From Dirofilaria immitis (taxonomy: Eukaryota; Nematoda; Chromadorea; Rhabditida; Onchocercidae), in the NCBI GenBank assembly GCA_024305405.1, contig JAKNDB010000079.1:1804501-1868500 (forward strand): DNA of 64,000 nt, given 5' to 3'. This document shows, in pieces, positions 38,441-51,905 of the stretch. A program made the position numbers and the translations under genes. Every line of letters begins with the position of its first letter. The first letter of the stretch is position 1. The notes below the pieces were generated by a model. That model did not search any database, was not told where the DNA came from, and saw nothing but the letters and a program-made list of their open reading frames with translations.

Positions 38441-39796
38441 CGCTTTTGTTAATTAAAATTAAAAATATGCGTAATAAAAAAGATTTAAATTGAATCATTA
38501 AAATAATAATTTAAAGTTTTTTAAGCTCAAAATATCAATGTACTTATATGAATAACTTCCTAAAAATTTCATTGAAAATATATTATGTCACTTATAATTT
38601 GCTAATATTAATACTTTGGCTGGCTGATCATTGCACTAAGGAATATGGCCTAGAAGGAGAAATAATATGCCTATAATTTTTGTTTTATTTAAACCAATTT
38701 CTTTTTTGCACCTAAAACTTTGATTAAAATATAATTTCGATTCTGGCCACATTTTCTGACGTTTTAAGCGTTGCTAAGAGATTTGAGAAATAAAAAAAAA
38801 AAAAGAAAAATAAAAATGTCTTTAAATATTTAAAATAGAGAAGGAAAATTAAAAAATTATTTGCTATATACAAAAAAAAATGATGAAATTATATAAGCAA
38901 TTCATAAAAATTTTTAACTCAAAAATTTTCTGATTAATAATTCGAGATTCGAGAATTTTTTTTTTGTTTTCATATATTGAACAAAATGATACTGGAAAAT
39001 ATGTATAGAAGGAGAAATGAAGTGAGAAATGATAAATATTATGAGTATGTATTTATTTTAATTATCAAAATTTAGCTTATTAATAAACTAAAAATTATCT
39101 ATGCATTATCAACTCATATTCTCTTATTTAATTATGATGCAAAAATTTTATCCGATATGATGAAGGATATTGTAATTTGAGATGCTTTTTACGCTTCGTT
39201 CCATTTTTATTCGTTAAAACTTTGCCTTCAAATAAATTGGCAAATATTACAAACTTCCTTTCATCGAGAATGATTCGTTAAAACCATAACAATATATTAT
39301 TTATATAATTTAGCAAAATTTTTTTCTAAAAATTAAATCCAAAATTTAGATAAAACATTGCCAGAAAGCTTATCATAAATTGGAATATAATGGAAAAGAA
39401 AGGAAAAATAAAATTGTTGATATTTCAAATATTGAAACTTCGCTTCTTCTTTTTTTTCTTTTTTACCGATAATATGAAAAAAGAAACTAACAGAATTTAT
39501 CATTTCTTATCTTTCATACAAATATATATAAGAGGAAATTTTAAAAAATGATAAATTACAAAATTTTTAAATAAAAAAAAAGAAATTCATTTCTTTCAAT
39601 TTTTTCAGCTTATTATAAAAACGAAAATGACGTAATTATTTTTATTTTAATTATATCTAAGATGTTTAATCTGTTGAAAATTCTTTTCTTTCATTCATTC
39701 AAAAAAAAGCTTAATTTTTGATGTATCAATCAATCGATCAATCAATCATCTAATTCTATTATTATTGCTCATAACAAAATAAACAATAATAAAAAT

Positions 39797-40220
39797 AACG
39801 TTAACAATTGTTGTTACTTTTGTTAAACGATAAAATAATTGTTATCGATGAATATAAAAACTTAGAAATTACGAAGAAACTTTTAGTATGACATGAATCA
39901 TTTTTGATATTTAACATTAACAATTATTGTTGCTTTTGTTAAACGATAAAATAATTATTATCAATGCAAATATCAATGGCTCTTATCAAGAAGCAAACTA
40001 TCAATACTATAATATATATGATATTATATCAGCTGATATTTAAACGATTGACAACAAATGATGGAAAAGTAAAGTATTTAAATATATTTTCATCTATTAT
40101 TCCTTAAATATTTATCATAAAATTAAGCAATTTTGTAATTAAAAATTGCTTTATAATAAATACTTCATATTTTGGTGAATAATCATATCATACTAAAAGT
40201 TTTTTCGTAATTTCTAAGTT
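39797..40220. repeat. Composite repeat: direct repeats plus widely spaced inverted repeat
   Basis: A unit of about 55 bp, which contains TTTGTTAAACGATAAAATAA, occurs at 39797-39850 and again at 39911-39966. Separately, 39858-39891 and 40189-40222 are inverted copies (about 32 of 34 positions pair; core AACTTAGAAATTACGAA) about 300 bp apart. The arms could be the ends of a short foldback or MITE-like element. No transposase is present. Confidence 0.7.
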
Positions 40221-40320
40221 CATTTTGAAAGGAATTATTCGAAAGTTAAATTATGATGAAGGAGTTACTTCGCAATTTAAGTTAATTTTGAAAGAAGTCA
40301 TTTGAAAGTTAAATTTTTCG
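40216..40320. repeat. 63-bp tandem duplication
   Basis: AAGTTCATTTTGAAAG at 40216 and AAGTTAATTTTGAAAG at 40279 head two adjacent, diverged copies, both containing GAAAGTTAAA. The array abuts one arm of the inverted repeat. Confidence 0.7.
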
Positions 40321-43300
40321 ATAAGTATGATGCGGATTAAGAAAATTAGCAAGTAAATTCTAACTTTTTTTTTCCTCCAAATGCCTAAAATATGCCAGTA
40401 AATTATCGAATTAAATATAATAATACCTGTAATGAAAGGTAGTATCGAATCTATAAAATATTAAAAACAGGTTTTAAACTTCGATAAATTGATTGATAAG
40501 CTCAAATAGTTATTCGGCTTTTCTCATAATTATCATATATAAAAAAGTTCGAAGATTATTCTTTCATCAAAATTTATAAGTTTTACTTGCATTCATCGTT
40601 CGCTTTTCGGCATCTTTATTTTTTGCTAAAAATTTTTTCATCCATTTCAATAATACAATATTTATCAAATCATTGACAAAAATGATTTGATAAAATCAAA
40701 TAATATTAGAAAAATATTATCAAAGAGAAAGATAAGTTATTATGCGCGATTTCATACATTCATGATCGTTTGTTTTTTTTTTTTGTTAATTTAACAAATG
40801 AAATTTTTTTAAATTACAGTATCTAAAAGAAGTGTTAAGGTTACATGAAGAGCAGAAATAAATTTTTTATCCTCATTACATGTCAAAGTGATAATAGTGA
40901 AAGAAGGAAAAACTTTATGCTCAACCAATGATCGTTTCTACAATTTCAGATATTACTTATTTATAAGTTAAAAGTCAATAAATTGTTTGATTATGAAGCA
41001 TAACTAAAATTAAATTAAAAATTAAAATTTTAGTCATTGGCTTAGAAGTATGAAGATTTAATGTTCCATATATTCATTATATTAGCTTTTAAATTCCAAT
41101 CTTTCCTCTCTTCCGTATAATAATTTAAGATCAAATTTCGAATTATCTATGATTAAATTTCTATTTAAATCCAAAAAAAAAACAAAAATTCTAACTGAAT
41201 GATAATTTAAAAAATAGAAAGAAAATATCCAATTCAAGAGTACTCTCGAATAATGTGTGATTGGTTAAAATAATAATAATAATAATGAATAAACTCAAAT
41301 ATGCAGATTGTTTTCAAGAAGAGTTCTTGAGCTCGATTTTCGCTCCTTAAAAAGATCGATCATTTAGACGATAATTAAGAGTCATATTAATTTGGAGTTA
41401 TATAAATGCTTATATATTTCTATATATTAACCTCTCTTAAATTTCTCTTTTAATTTTCATATGATAAGTTCTGATAAATATGATTTTTCATTTTTCTTAA
41501 AAATTGCAAAAGAAAAAAAAATTATCATATCTCGAAATATCATAATAAGAAACGAATCATTCCCAAGAAATGAGAAGAGAAGAAAAACTGATAGGCCATT
41601 ATCCTATTGATTGTTTCATAAGATTCAATCATAAATTGCCAAGAAATTAGCTAGGCTTATTTTAAAATAATTTTCAAAATACATTGAATGAAAGTAATTT
41701 AATTTAATGAAAAATTATTGTATTGAAATGTGGAAATTTCACATTTTCTACTATTATAAAGTATCATACCGTAATATAATTTATGGGTATTGGTTGCAAT
41801 GTATCACAAACAGAGTTAGTTAAACAATTAACGTATGTGTGAAAATTTGTATTACATCTATTACACCTGTTATTACACTACTCAAATTTAGAAATATTTC
41901 AAGCAGAAAGTACAATTATACATTTGACATGATGATAAGGTATCTTTCCGGAATAACAGTAATTCTCGAATATTCAGCAGTAAAACATTGATTTCTCAAA
42001 AGTTCATATAAGATACTGATAATTTTAAAACTAGTAGAAATCGAATTTACTTATAGATGAAGAAAACGATGGCAAGTTTCTAAATTTCTAATTAATAAAT
42101 ATAAAAAGAGTTGATCTATTTTCGGCTTTGAGATTTCTTATTATCATTCTCAATAGAATTCTTGTCTCTTTTTCATTTTAAATAAAAATACTTACTTCAA
42201 AATTTTTGAAGAACGAAGAACTTAATAGCACCATAAGACATGATAGGTAATTATAAAAAATTTCAATAATTTGGAATTTACAGTGATATTATCATCAGAA
42301 GATATAATTGTTATCAGAGTTATTTGCAGAGAATATTTCATTGAAATAAATTATCAGAAAAACAGTGATAATTATAATTGCCAAATTATATAAGAAACTT
42401 TATGAATAATCAAAATAATATCCCTGGACTATCATTTGAATGAATTCTGAATATTGAAGAAGTTAGCTTAAAAATATTAGCAATTAAATTATAGGAATTT
42501 AATTACCTCAATTTTAATAAACTAAAACTATGAACATTTATGAATTAAAATCAATTAGTCTTTCAATTCATTGGTATTATTTCCTGTAAACTAGTTCTAT
42601 ACAATCTCGAATCTCGAATATTGCATTCAATAAATGAGAATGGAATAGTAAAGGTCATGTATCTGAAAAAAATCTCAAGACTGAATATACCTCTATAAGG
42701 TCAAATGATAGAAAAAAAAGCATAAAAGGTTAAAAGATAAAAAATGTTAAATAGTGCCAAAAATAATTATTGCTAATTTAATTAAAAATTCATGATTGCT
42801 CATTTATTTAACTTTTGTTTTTTTTATCACAAATTGATTATTGAGAAAAAGAGCAAAATTATCATTGGAATTGATAAACGCAAAAATATCTAAGCTTAAT
42901 TAAATTTATAAAAGAAATGAAAAAGGGTGGAAATAGAAGAGGTAATTTATAAAAAGTTCGAGAATGATAGAATGATATCAGAAATAGTTTAGTATTAATA
43001 AATTTAAGAATTCTCTTCATTTTTATAATATCATTCAGAATCTTCTCTCTCAATTACACTTTCATACATCTACATATATTCAACTTCATGAATTTCTTAA
43101 ATATCAATGTATTCCATTCGTCAATAGTACATTTCTTTACAACTACTTTTTATTTCTAAAATTTTGAAATTGAATATATAAGTAAATGGTAAGTATATAT
43201 GATTGAAATAAGAGAAGATGAATTGGAAGATTTAAGGCAAAATATATCATATTATCATCCTAAGTTCAATCATTCATTCTTCAGGAAGCATACGACAACA

Positions 43301-44512
43301 GAAATTGCTTAGAATATTGGATGAAGGAAGAAGAGAAAGAGTATGATGATGATTAAAAGATATGTGTAGAAATGCTGTTAGAGATATACCACATTTTCAA
43401 ATTCCTTTTAAAGTCTCTCTCTCTGCTCCGCAACATCATCAAATTAAATCAAATTCATGGATTTGAGAAGGACCAGATTTGTTGTTATAAACATTTAAAT
43501 GCAAAAATAATGATTAAATACGCATTAATAGACTATATATATCGGTAAATCATTAATGATCCTATCCTAAAATCTGATATTGATAATCATCATTTATACA
43601 AAATCAATGAAATTGGCCAAATAATCATTAGCGGAAATATACAATTAAATAGTCGTTGTTTCCTCTCTGAAATTGTATATTTTTATATAAAGAATGTTTT
43701 TTCTTTTTTTTTTATCTAATCCAACTTGATATATTTAAAAGACAAGCAAATAGATAAATGTACAAAAAAATATATTACTTTTTTTTGTTCGAAGGAATAG
43801 GGATGGTAGAGAGATGAGGTTATAAGTCAAAATAAAGGTGATGGAGAGGTGAGATCATAAGTTAATTTAAGTTAAACATAACGGGAATGATATAAAAGTT
43901 AAAATTAGGAATTAAATTGTTAATATGAACTAAAGCTTATGCAATTAGCTGCCTACTTTGCTAGGTAAATATTTAATTTAAAAGGAAACAATAAATGATA
44001 AAGAATCATTTGTATACCTGCACTACCAATAGTTGTGTATGATATAAGGATAAAGACAGGTGATGCTATGGTGTATGAGTATTGCTATTTATCAAATGAT
44101 GCTGAAATAGATAACCATGAAATAGTAGTTCAAGAGTTAGTACATGAGTAGAAGGAAAAGTCATAGAGATAAGAATTAGAACAAAAACAGAGCTCAACTT
44201 GCAAGAAGTAGAATTTTGATTTCTCAAATTGACAGCTGTCAACTAATTTTAGTGCATTCGTCAGGTGAGAAAATCAAGCACATCCAAAGATAGGTCATCT
44301 AAATTACTTACTCTATTTTATTATTTTTTTCCAACATTGCTGCTTATCAGTTTATTATTAACATCGTAAAAATTATCATTTCTAAATTATTTCCTGACCT
44401 TAGATATAATCTTTTGATAGAAAATATATACTTCCATTCTGCAAAATTTTTTAGATATCAGTGAAAGTTTATCAATCAAATATTATTTATAAAAAAAAAT
44501 GATCAGATAAAT

Positions 44513-44578
44513 TTGACATCGGATTTAGCAGGCAGCTTCTACTTTTGACATCGGATTTAGCAGGCAGCTTCTACTTTT
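44513..44578. repeat. Perfect 32-bp tandem duplication
   Basis: The segment containing GACATCGGATTTAGCAGGC is present twice in tandem with a 32-bp period and no mismatch, so the event is recent. Its GC content is above that of the surroundings. Confidence 0.85.
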
Positions 44579-44771
44579 CAGAAGTTGACGAAAATTTAAA
44601 ATTTATGAAAATGTTTTAGAATTTATTTATCAAAATAAATTGATATGATATTTTTAAAATTTTAATAACACTTACATCTGCTAGGCAAATGATTTCAACG
44701 TGAAAATGAAGAGTATACAGAAAATATGATAATACTGTTGTATGTATTAAATTAACGCAGAGATTTTAATT

Positions 44772-44894
44772 ATGGAAGAGAGATCGCTAAACCACTGCAA
44801 CAACGGCTCCTTCATTATCCATCACCCTGTAAATCAGAATGATTTAAAGTACCGTAATTCCGTTGGTGATATCATAATTCATCCGGTTATTTGA
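44772..44894 (+). CDS. Short coding-like open frame, doubtful
   Basis: ATG to TGA, 40 codons, with unusually mixed codon use for this desert (MEERSLNHCNNGSF at the start). A GTAAAT donor-like site follows codon 19 in phase 0. On the opposite strand an acceptor TGATTTACAG leads to a short frame ending VAVV then TAG, so the signal could equally be a terminal exon of a minus-strand gene. No family assignment is possible. Confidence 0.15.
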   Translation: MEERSLNHCNNGSFIIHHPVNQNDLKYRNSVGDIIIHPVI

Positions 44895-45669
44895 CTTATA
44901 TTTTTCTTGGCAACTTACTTTTTCAATTAATCCTTCCTTTCTATTGACAAAGACAAACTTAATGATATCGACGAAAAGCGATAGAAGAAATGGAATTGAT
45001 ATTGATGAAAATATTGAATAGAACTACAGGAATATGATAATGAGGATATTTGTATATTCGTTCTCAGATCTTCGAGAATGTCCTTTTCATTTTTTTTTTT
45101 AACTGGAAAATGTATTCAGAATCTACGTTTTTAAGTATCAATTAAAATGTGAAACTTTATTCAATATTAATCGTATTAACTTGGAACGGAATGGATTTCT
45201 TAGCAATTCTTTATCAAATAAAATTCTGATTAATATTATCTTACAGGTACGTACATTTATGAGAGATTGATTACTTTTATTGAAATTCTCTCTCTATTAA
45301 CTTCTTAATTACTATTTCAATAATTAAAACATCAAATGATTATGAATTTTACGTTCATCGAGAATTATAAAAATGACAAAACTTATTGTTATTTTAAATT
45401 GACTACAAAATATATGTTTATTTCAACATTAACAATTAATTTGCCTCATCCATTATATTATCAAACATCTAAAATAATTATTCACCAAAACTATTAAAGG
45501 TTTAAAATAATCCGATCGATTTTTAGTATATATAATCATTATTATTTCTTTTTTTTCTCTCACGCTTCTATCAAAAATATAGCTAAAATTAGAAAAGATT
45601 AAAGATTCAATAAATATTTGTTTATAGAATTTTGGAATGAATGAATTAAACAAAATTTTTATTTTTAAA

Positions 45670-45825
45670 ATATTTAAATAATATAAATAAAATAAATATA
45701 AATCAAAATTTAGTGCTTACAATTGAAATATTCTATTCCTATATACATTCATATATTTAAATAATATAAATATAAATCAAAATTTAGTACTTATAAATGA
45801 AATATTCTATTCCTATATACATTCA
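45670..45825. repeat. Tandem duplication of 75-81 bp
   Basis: Two adjacent copies each end AATATTCTATTCCTATATAC. They differ by a short internal deletion and a few substitutions. Confidence 0.8.
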
Positions 45826-47420
45826 TTCCCTTTACATACTTAACAGATAGATTATATATTAAAAAAATTTTTTGTATGTTTAATTTAAAGATGAATTGTT
45901 GCATGTTTAAAGAGATCAACTTAAATAAATAAATAAAAGATTTCATTCTATAAGTTCTTGAATTAAATAAACAATAGAAAAAAAAAAAAAAAAGATAAAT
46001 AAACATCGCTTAGTTGAAACGATTCAATATCCATCCTCTCTTTACTAATATCAAGAAGTACCTCTACCATTACTTCAATGATTTTATTTCATAACAGCTT
46101 ATGTCCACAACAAAAATATGAAAAATACGAAAGAATGAAAACGAATCGTTTTTTTTGTTTTGTTTTTTTCATCTTTGAATTTATAAGATAAAAAAATCAA
46201 TCGATATTGCTGTCATTCAATATTACATCACAAAATGCTCGTTGTATTATTGTTTTCGTTCATGAATTATTTATAAATAATCTTTTAGTTAAGCAAAAAA
46301 AAAAAACAATTTTATTTGATCAATTGGGCTATGCTATATTATCTGATTGATACAAATATACAACATTATCGCATATCTTACTATCTTCGAACAATCGTAA
46401 TAAATTATCATAAATTTATTCATTTTCTTTTGATGTTTTTTTTTTTTTGTTTGGCGCTTTTGGATATAAAGCGCTTTTATGTAAAATAAATTTTTGTTAA
46501 CAATCGGAAAAATTTTATGTATATATGCTTATCTATGCATGTTTCAATCATTTATGAATTACAAATAAGTCAAAGTGCAAAGAAAATGAAAAAAAAATAT
46601 TTTAGGAATGATAATTTATTTCAATTCTTATCATTTTTGATTAACTTTTGATATCTGATAACTTAAATTAAGCAAAACTAGCCATTGAGCCAAGAAATAT
46701 ATCATAATGCGATGATTTATTTTTTGAAATATTCATTTCATAAAGAATACTAAAATATATATATTATAATAAATTGAGATTTTTATTCTATTTCTATTCT
46801 TCCAAAAATTTTCAAATTTCTGAAAATGATTTTTTATCATTGCTAATTAAGAATAATGTTGTTAAATAGAGAAATAGATTCTCCTGATAATTACCTGATA
46901 ATTAATATAATTATAATTTGAGGAATAAAAATAGCAATTTAATTAATTCTTTTTTTCGTTCTGCTTATCTCAGATAATCTATTCATTTATATCAGATAAG
47001 AAAAGATATGAATGTTTGTATATCATATATGTTATTTAATGTTATTGTAAGGAATGTATAGTATAAGAAAATTGGAAGAAGCTTGATAATCTCTTATGTC
47101 GTAAAAATAAGAATTTTTAATGAATTAATTGTCGAGATTGTCGAGATATGAATGGAAACCGTTGAAATTCACTTATGCTGAAAAATGTTTAATCCTAAAA
47201 TATTATAGCGATTTTGAAAATATAAGTTCGATGCATACGATAGTGCTGTATTGAAAATAAAGGTTAAAGGGTATGAGAGAAAGCTATTGGAATGAAAATT
47301 CTCGTATCAGAAGAAAGCAGTTTCATGGAAAATCAAATAGAAATTAGTAATGCATTCGTTTATTTTCTTCTAAATAAATTTTGGACGGTAAGAAATACTA
47401 ATATTTCAATCTCGAAATGC

Positions 47421-47545
47421 TTGTAATTTCAAATGAGGTCATGTGTCCTTGCTATTTCAAACTTCAGATCAACTTCATGTCCTTGCTATTTCAAGCGACA
47501 GGTCATGTATGTGTTCTTATAATTTCAAATGACAAGTCACGTTTG
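47421..47545. repeat. Degenerate tandem repeat, about 35-40 bp unit
   Basis: Three to four diverged units built on TTGCTATTTCAA or TTATAATTTCAAATGA followed by GGTCATGT or AGTCACGT. Confidence 0.65.
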
Positions 47546-48255
47546 TTGTTTGAATGTATGTGATGAGTTTGCTAAACAGTACAAAGAACAACTTTTATTT
47601 TTTTTACTAGTAAGTCTCTTTTTTTTCTTCCAAATATCATTGTCAATATCAGTATAATTATCACCCTTATTATTATTATTATTATTTATCATTAGTTCTA
47701 TAATCATCACTCATTACTATCTTATCACCCAAATGATAATAACAGCTAGTTGATAGAGAGTGAGAAGGAATAGGAATAGTACAGCTCACTTCTTATCACT
47801 TTGTTCGTTTACCTGATCGACTCTCTTAACCTTCTCGATAACTTTGTACCATATAAATTTTTTCAACAAAAAAAATGAACTTCTCTATTGATGCAATGAA
47901 GATTTTCAATGAGAAGTGCTACTTGAGCAATAGATCTTTTGAAGTGTTGATTTTGAAAAAAGATTTTTCTTAAAAGAAAAACGAAACATATTTCACTATA
48001 TTTCTCTCATTTCATTTATTACTATAGTTTTGGGAAGAAGAGCGAGAGTTCGAGAATTATTGTCCAAATGTGCTTGCCGCCATAACAGAAGAAGAAATTT
48101 ATTTAATTTATATATTGCATCCGTTAAAGATTTAAAAATTGATTCTATTTTGAGGGACGTTTAAAATTTCGTTATATTTCAATCTTTTTCATCCACTTTT
48201 TTATTTCTTTTTTTACTTTTTTCTATAACAAAAAAAAGAACTTCCAAATATATAT

Positions 48256-48335
48256 TTACGTGAAAGCATCAACGTAAAATTTCCACGTGAAAGCATTAAC
48301 ATTAGATTCCACGTGAAAGCATCAACATTATAGAT
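48256..48335. repeat. 27-bp tandem repeat, three copies
   Basis: The core ACGTGAAAGCATCAAC (or ATTAAC) occurs at about 48258, 48284 and 48311. Each copy contains a CACGTG or TACGTG E-box-like palindrome, which is repeat structure and not evidence of regulation. Confidence 0.8.
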
Positions 48336-50695
48336 TATTTTCAACGTAAATTATAAATGCATATTATCTAATAATATTATCATATAGTAATCAACTAAAT
48401 GTCTATAATATAAAAATGTATTTATGCTACTTTAAATTATTAAATAATTTCAGGTCATGTTAGATAAATAATAATACAATATGAATTATCCTAATATTAA
48501 GATTAGTGTTGTTGTTGTTTACATGTCAAATAATAATAATAATTTACGTCAAAAAAAAGAATCATATTAATGAGAATATTTTTAAAATAGCCAAGGATAT
48601 ACATGTATATGTATATATTTAGTAAAATAAAAATATGTTAATTTAAAAAAGATTTTGAGCTATATGCTTTCTTTTTTTTTTTTTTGCTCAATTCTAGTAG
48701 AGTAAAAATGATTTTTAGAATGCCAATGAGGTACTAATGAAGTTTCATTTATAAGGAAATCTTTTTGCCTAACTGGTTGGTCCATTTGACTTGTAAAATT
48801 AAGCCTCATTGGAAATAGATAAAATGTTTTTAAAGCTATTTTCTAAAATTGCTTAATCGATTAAGCAAAATGATAATTTTAGATGGCTAATAGTCCAGTA
48901 TTTTAATCAAATACAAAAATAATATTAGTATAGATGGATTGAAATATAATGAGCCTAGTATAAACAACTTTTTAGAGCCAAAACATCTTAACATTATTTG
49001 CAACAAATACGTTAAATGAAGAAAGAAATATATGAATAATATAATAAATCCTTTAACAAAATGTAACCACTTCAACTTATTTCCTTTCATGATAAGATTA
49101 TTCTCGAAAGTTTTACTTAAGTATAAGAAGGGATGCATGGCTTAATTTTAATAATATTTTATTTTGCATATGAATTCTTGCTAAATTTACAAAATTCCCA
49201 AAATAAATGAAGTTTGAAAATTTCGAGAATTACTAAAATGTTTAACCTTAATATGCTTTAAATGTAATCAATGAACAAATAATATTTTGTCGAGAAAAGT
49301 TGTATCCAATTATTTTGCTAATAATTTGCAGGAGTGAAACGAGATTAATGACGTATTATTGTTAGGTTAGCTGAATAAATAATTAATGAAATATAGGAAT
49401 ATGGAGAGAATAAATTAATCAATGATAAAAAATTCAATACGAGAAATATTTTATAGAAAAATCACAACATTCTGAATTATACTAAGCTTTTTGCTATTGA
49501 TAACATGAATAAATGATAAAGCTTTCAAAACGATTTCTGTTGAATAATATATATTTAAAATCGATAAAATGCACATCCTAAATAAAATATTATAAATAAA
49601 ATTAAAGAGTTTTGATTTAAATTAGAATATTATTTCTAAACTGATATCAATTCGAGATATATACATATATCTCTTTGAGAATAAGCGTTATACTAATTGC
49701 CTAATTTACTGACATTTATCAGAAAATTTTTAAATTATTAAATTTTCTGACAAATTAATTAAGGAATACACATTCCATCCCTGAAGGTCTTGAACGTAAA
49801 ATGTTACGTTAATTTTAGCGTAAAATTTTTTTACGTGATAAGTATCATTTTTTCACGTTCAAAATGATTTTACTTGTAAGGAAGTAATGAAATACTAAAA
49901 GTTTTAATTGCTTGAATAAAAGTCATTTCAACAAAATTTTTGCTTATCATATTATCAAATTTTTGAATTAAGTAACTAACAATTAGCAAAATTATAAGTA
50001 AAAATTTTTAACAAGAATTTTAATTATAAATCATTATCAGAGAAAGCAGTATAGATCAGTAGACAATATTCTGACGAGAGAAACTTCTAATATCAACCTA
50101 TTTTTTCGAATAAAACTATTTATAATTAAAAATTATTATGCTGATTTTTACGTAAATTATTAACGACTTTCATAAATCACAAATAAAAATATTGCAAATT
50201 AAGATATCGAAATACTTAATTATCAGTTATTGAAAAAATTTTTTAGGAGAGGTTGAAAAACGATTATAACTAAAATTGCTCATTGTATTGATAACAAAAG
50301 AGAGATAAGAATCATTGTATTTCAAAAAAATCTTATCATTTTAAATTTATTCTTTTAAAACAAACAAATTATTGTCTTTCATTAATTTTATTTTAATTTG
50401 TTTATATTTATTACTTTACAGATAATATATTTTATGATTATATTTTCAAAGATATAATTTATTTCAGAATATTTTAATATTAGGAAGATATTTCGATATA
50501 ATGATATCTGATATTTCATTTTAAAATATTTTAATATTTTGATAAATTTATCAGATATGGATATCAGATAACAATCAATGATAATAAGTAATTAGTAATG
50601 CTATGTTATTCTGTCGGAGAAAACACTAATTTTAACTATGATGAAAAAATAAAATTAAATAAATTAGGATTGAGAAATGAATAGAGTTAGGGAAA

Positions 50696-50929
50696 ATGAT
50701 AGATGAAAAGGAAGATGATGAAGTAAATTATAGCACATGCCTAGGATTGCATAAATATGTGATGCCTAGAAAATGGATTTTGTTTGAAAGATACTCGAAG
50801 GAAAAATCCCATATGGGAAAACGGAAATTTGAGAAAAGTCGCTGCGAAAATTTATTAGATATCGTAATGAATTCGCAGGATAATAATAATTTTGCTATCC
50901 TACAAGATGTAATATCAATAAATAAATGA
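50696..50929 (+). CDS. Possible small uncharacterised gene or exon, 77 codons
   Basis: Intronless ATG-to-TGA frame with a charged, mixed composition (KEDDEVNYSTC, then MPRKWILFERYSKEKSHMG and KRKFEKSRCENLL). That differs from the F/I/L/Y-rich chance frames nearby. There is no signal peptide, membrane segment or known motif. It lies 1 kb upstream of the colmedin gene on the same strand. It could be a real small protein or chance. Confidence 0.25.
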   Translation: MIDEKEDDEVNYSTCLGLHKYVMPRKWILFERYSKEKSHMGKRKFEKSRCENLLDIVMNSQDNNNFAILQDVISINK

Positions 50930-51905
50930 ATGGATGAAATAATTTCAATCAAATTTTCTTTTATCTTTTCGCTTTTTAATTCGTAAATCATATTTTTGTT
51001 TTTTTTTTTTTTGATATTACATTCGCATTTATCGCTGAAGAAATATTTTTATATAAAATTATTTATTCCCTAAAATTTATTTATGCATAATATCACCGAA
51101 TCAGAACTTTTAATAGTATTCTGATGCATATCATTCTCGAAATTGATAATGATTAATTTGTTTACAATAATTTTATCCTATAACAATTCGTAGGATTCAA
51201 TGAAATTGAAATTTCTGAAAATATAGTGACAAAATAATTTATAAGAGAAGACGATCAATTTTAAGGGATGAAATAATTTGATTAATAATTTAATAATGGA
51301 TGAATTAGAATAATTAAAAGGAACAAGCATTAAATAGTATACAGAAAAAATGATTGATCAAAAGAAGATATATGCATTAAGATTTTTAAGATGTATAATT
51401 TTGATTCGGATCATAAAATTGGTATATAGCATTTCATGATCGATTTGAAACTAATGTTGAGTTGTCGAGAATTTTACATGATTTTATCCTGCATGATTAA
51501 AAGTATCGATATTTTCTAGAAAATGAAACTTTAGCTATGTTGAATAATTTCTGCATTGTAATCAATTTCTAATGCAAAATTTGCTTTTAATAATAACTGT
51601 TTGATTATACTTTCATTTCATTGCAAAATACTGCTTCTCTCTCTCGTGAAATATTGTTTCGGCTACTCTTTCAAACATTTTTCTAATGTTCCCATCAATT
51701 GAAATGTAAACAAAAATCGTATAGAAGTATAAAATATTTGAAACGAACAAATCAGAATAGCTTATTGTCTTGCTTATAAACAAATTGTTTATATATTTTT
51801 AATTCTCGACGAGATCGAGAGTAACTTCTCGTATTTCATTCCATCAGGCGAAATTTTCTAAATATTGAATTGAATGAATTGAGGAACAATCTCCTACATG
51901 CTTGC

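Larger units (their letters stand above)
37149..51905. other. Gene-poor, repeat-rich desert of about 14.8 kb
   Basis: It separates the divergently oriented acetylcholinesterase and colmedin genes. It is extremely AT-rich with many short tandem arrays and a long-spaced inverted repeat, listed separately. No exon chain was found on either strand. The only coding-like items are a 77-codon plus-strand frame at 50696-50929 and a 40-codon frame at 44772-44894. Promoters and enhancers for both flanking neuromuscular genes are expected here but I could not identify them. Confidence 0.55.
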
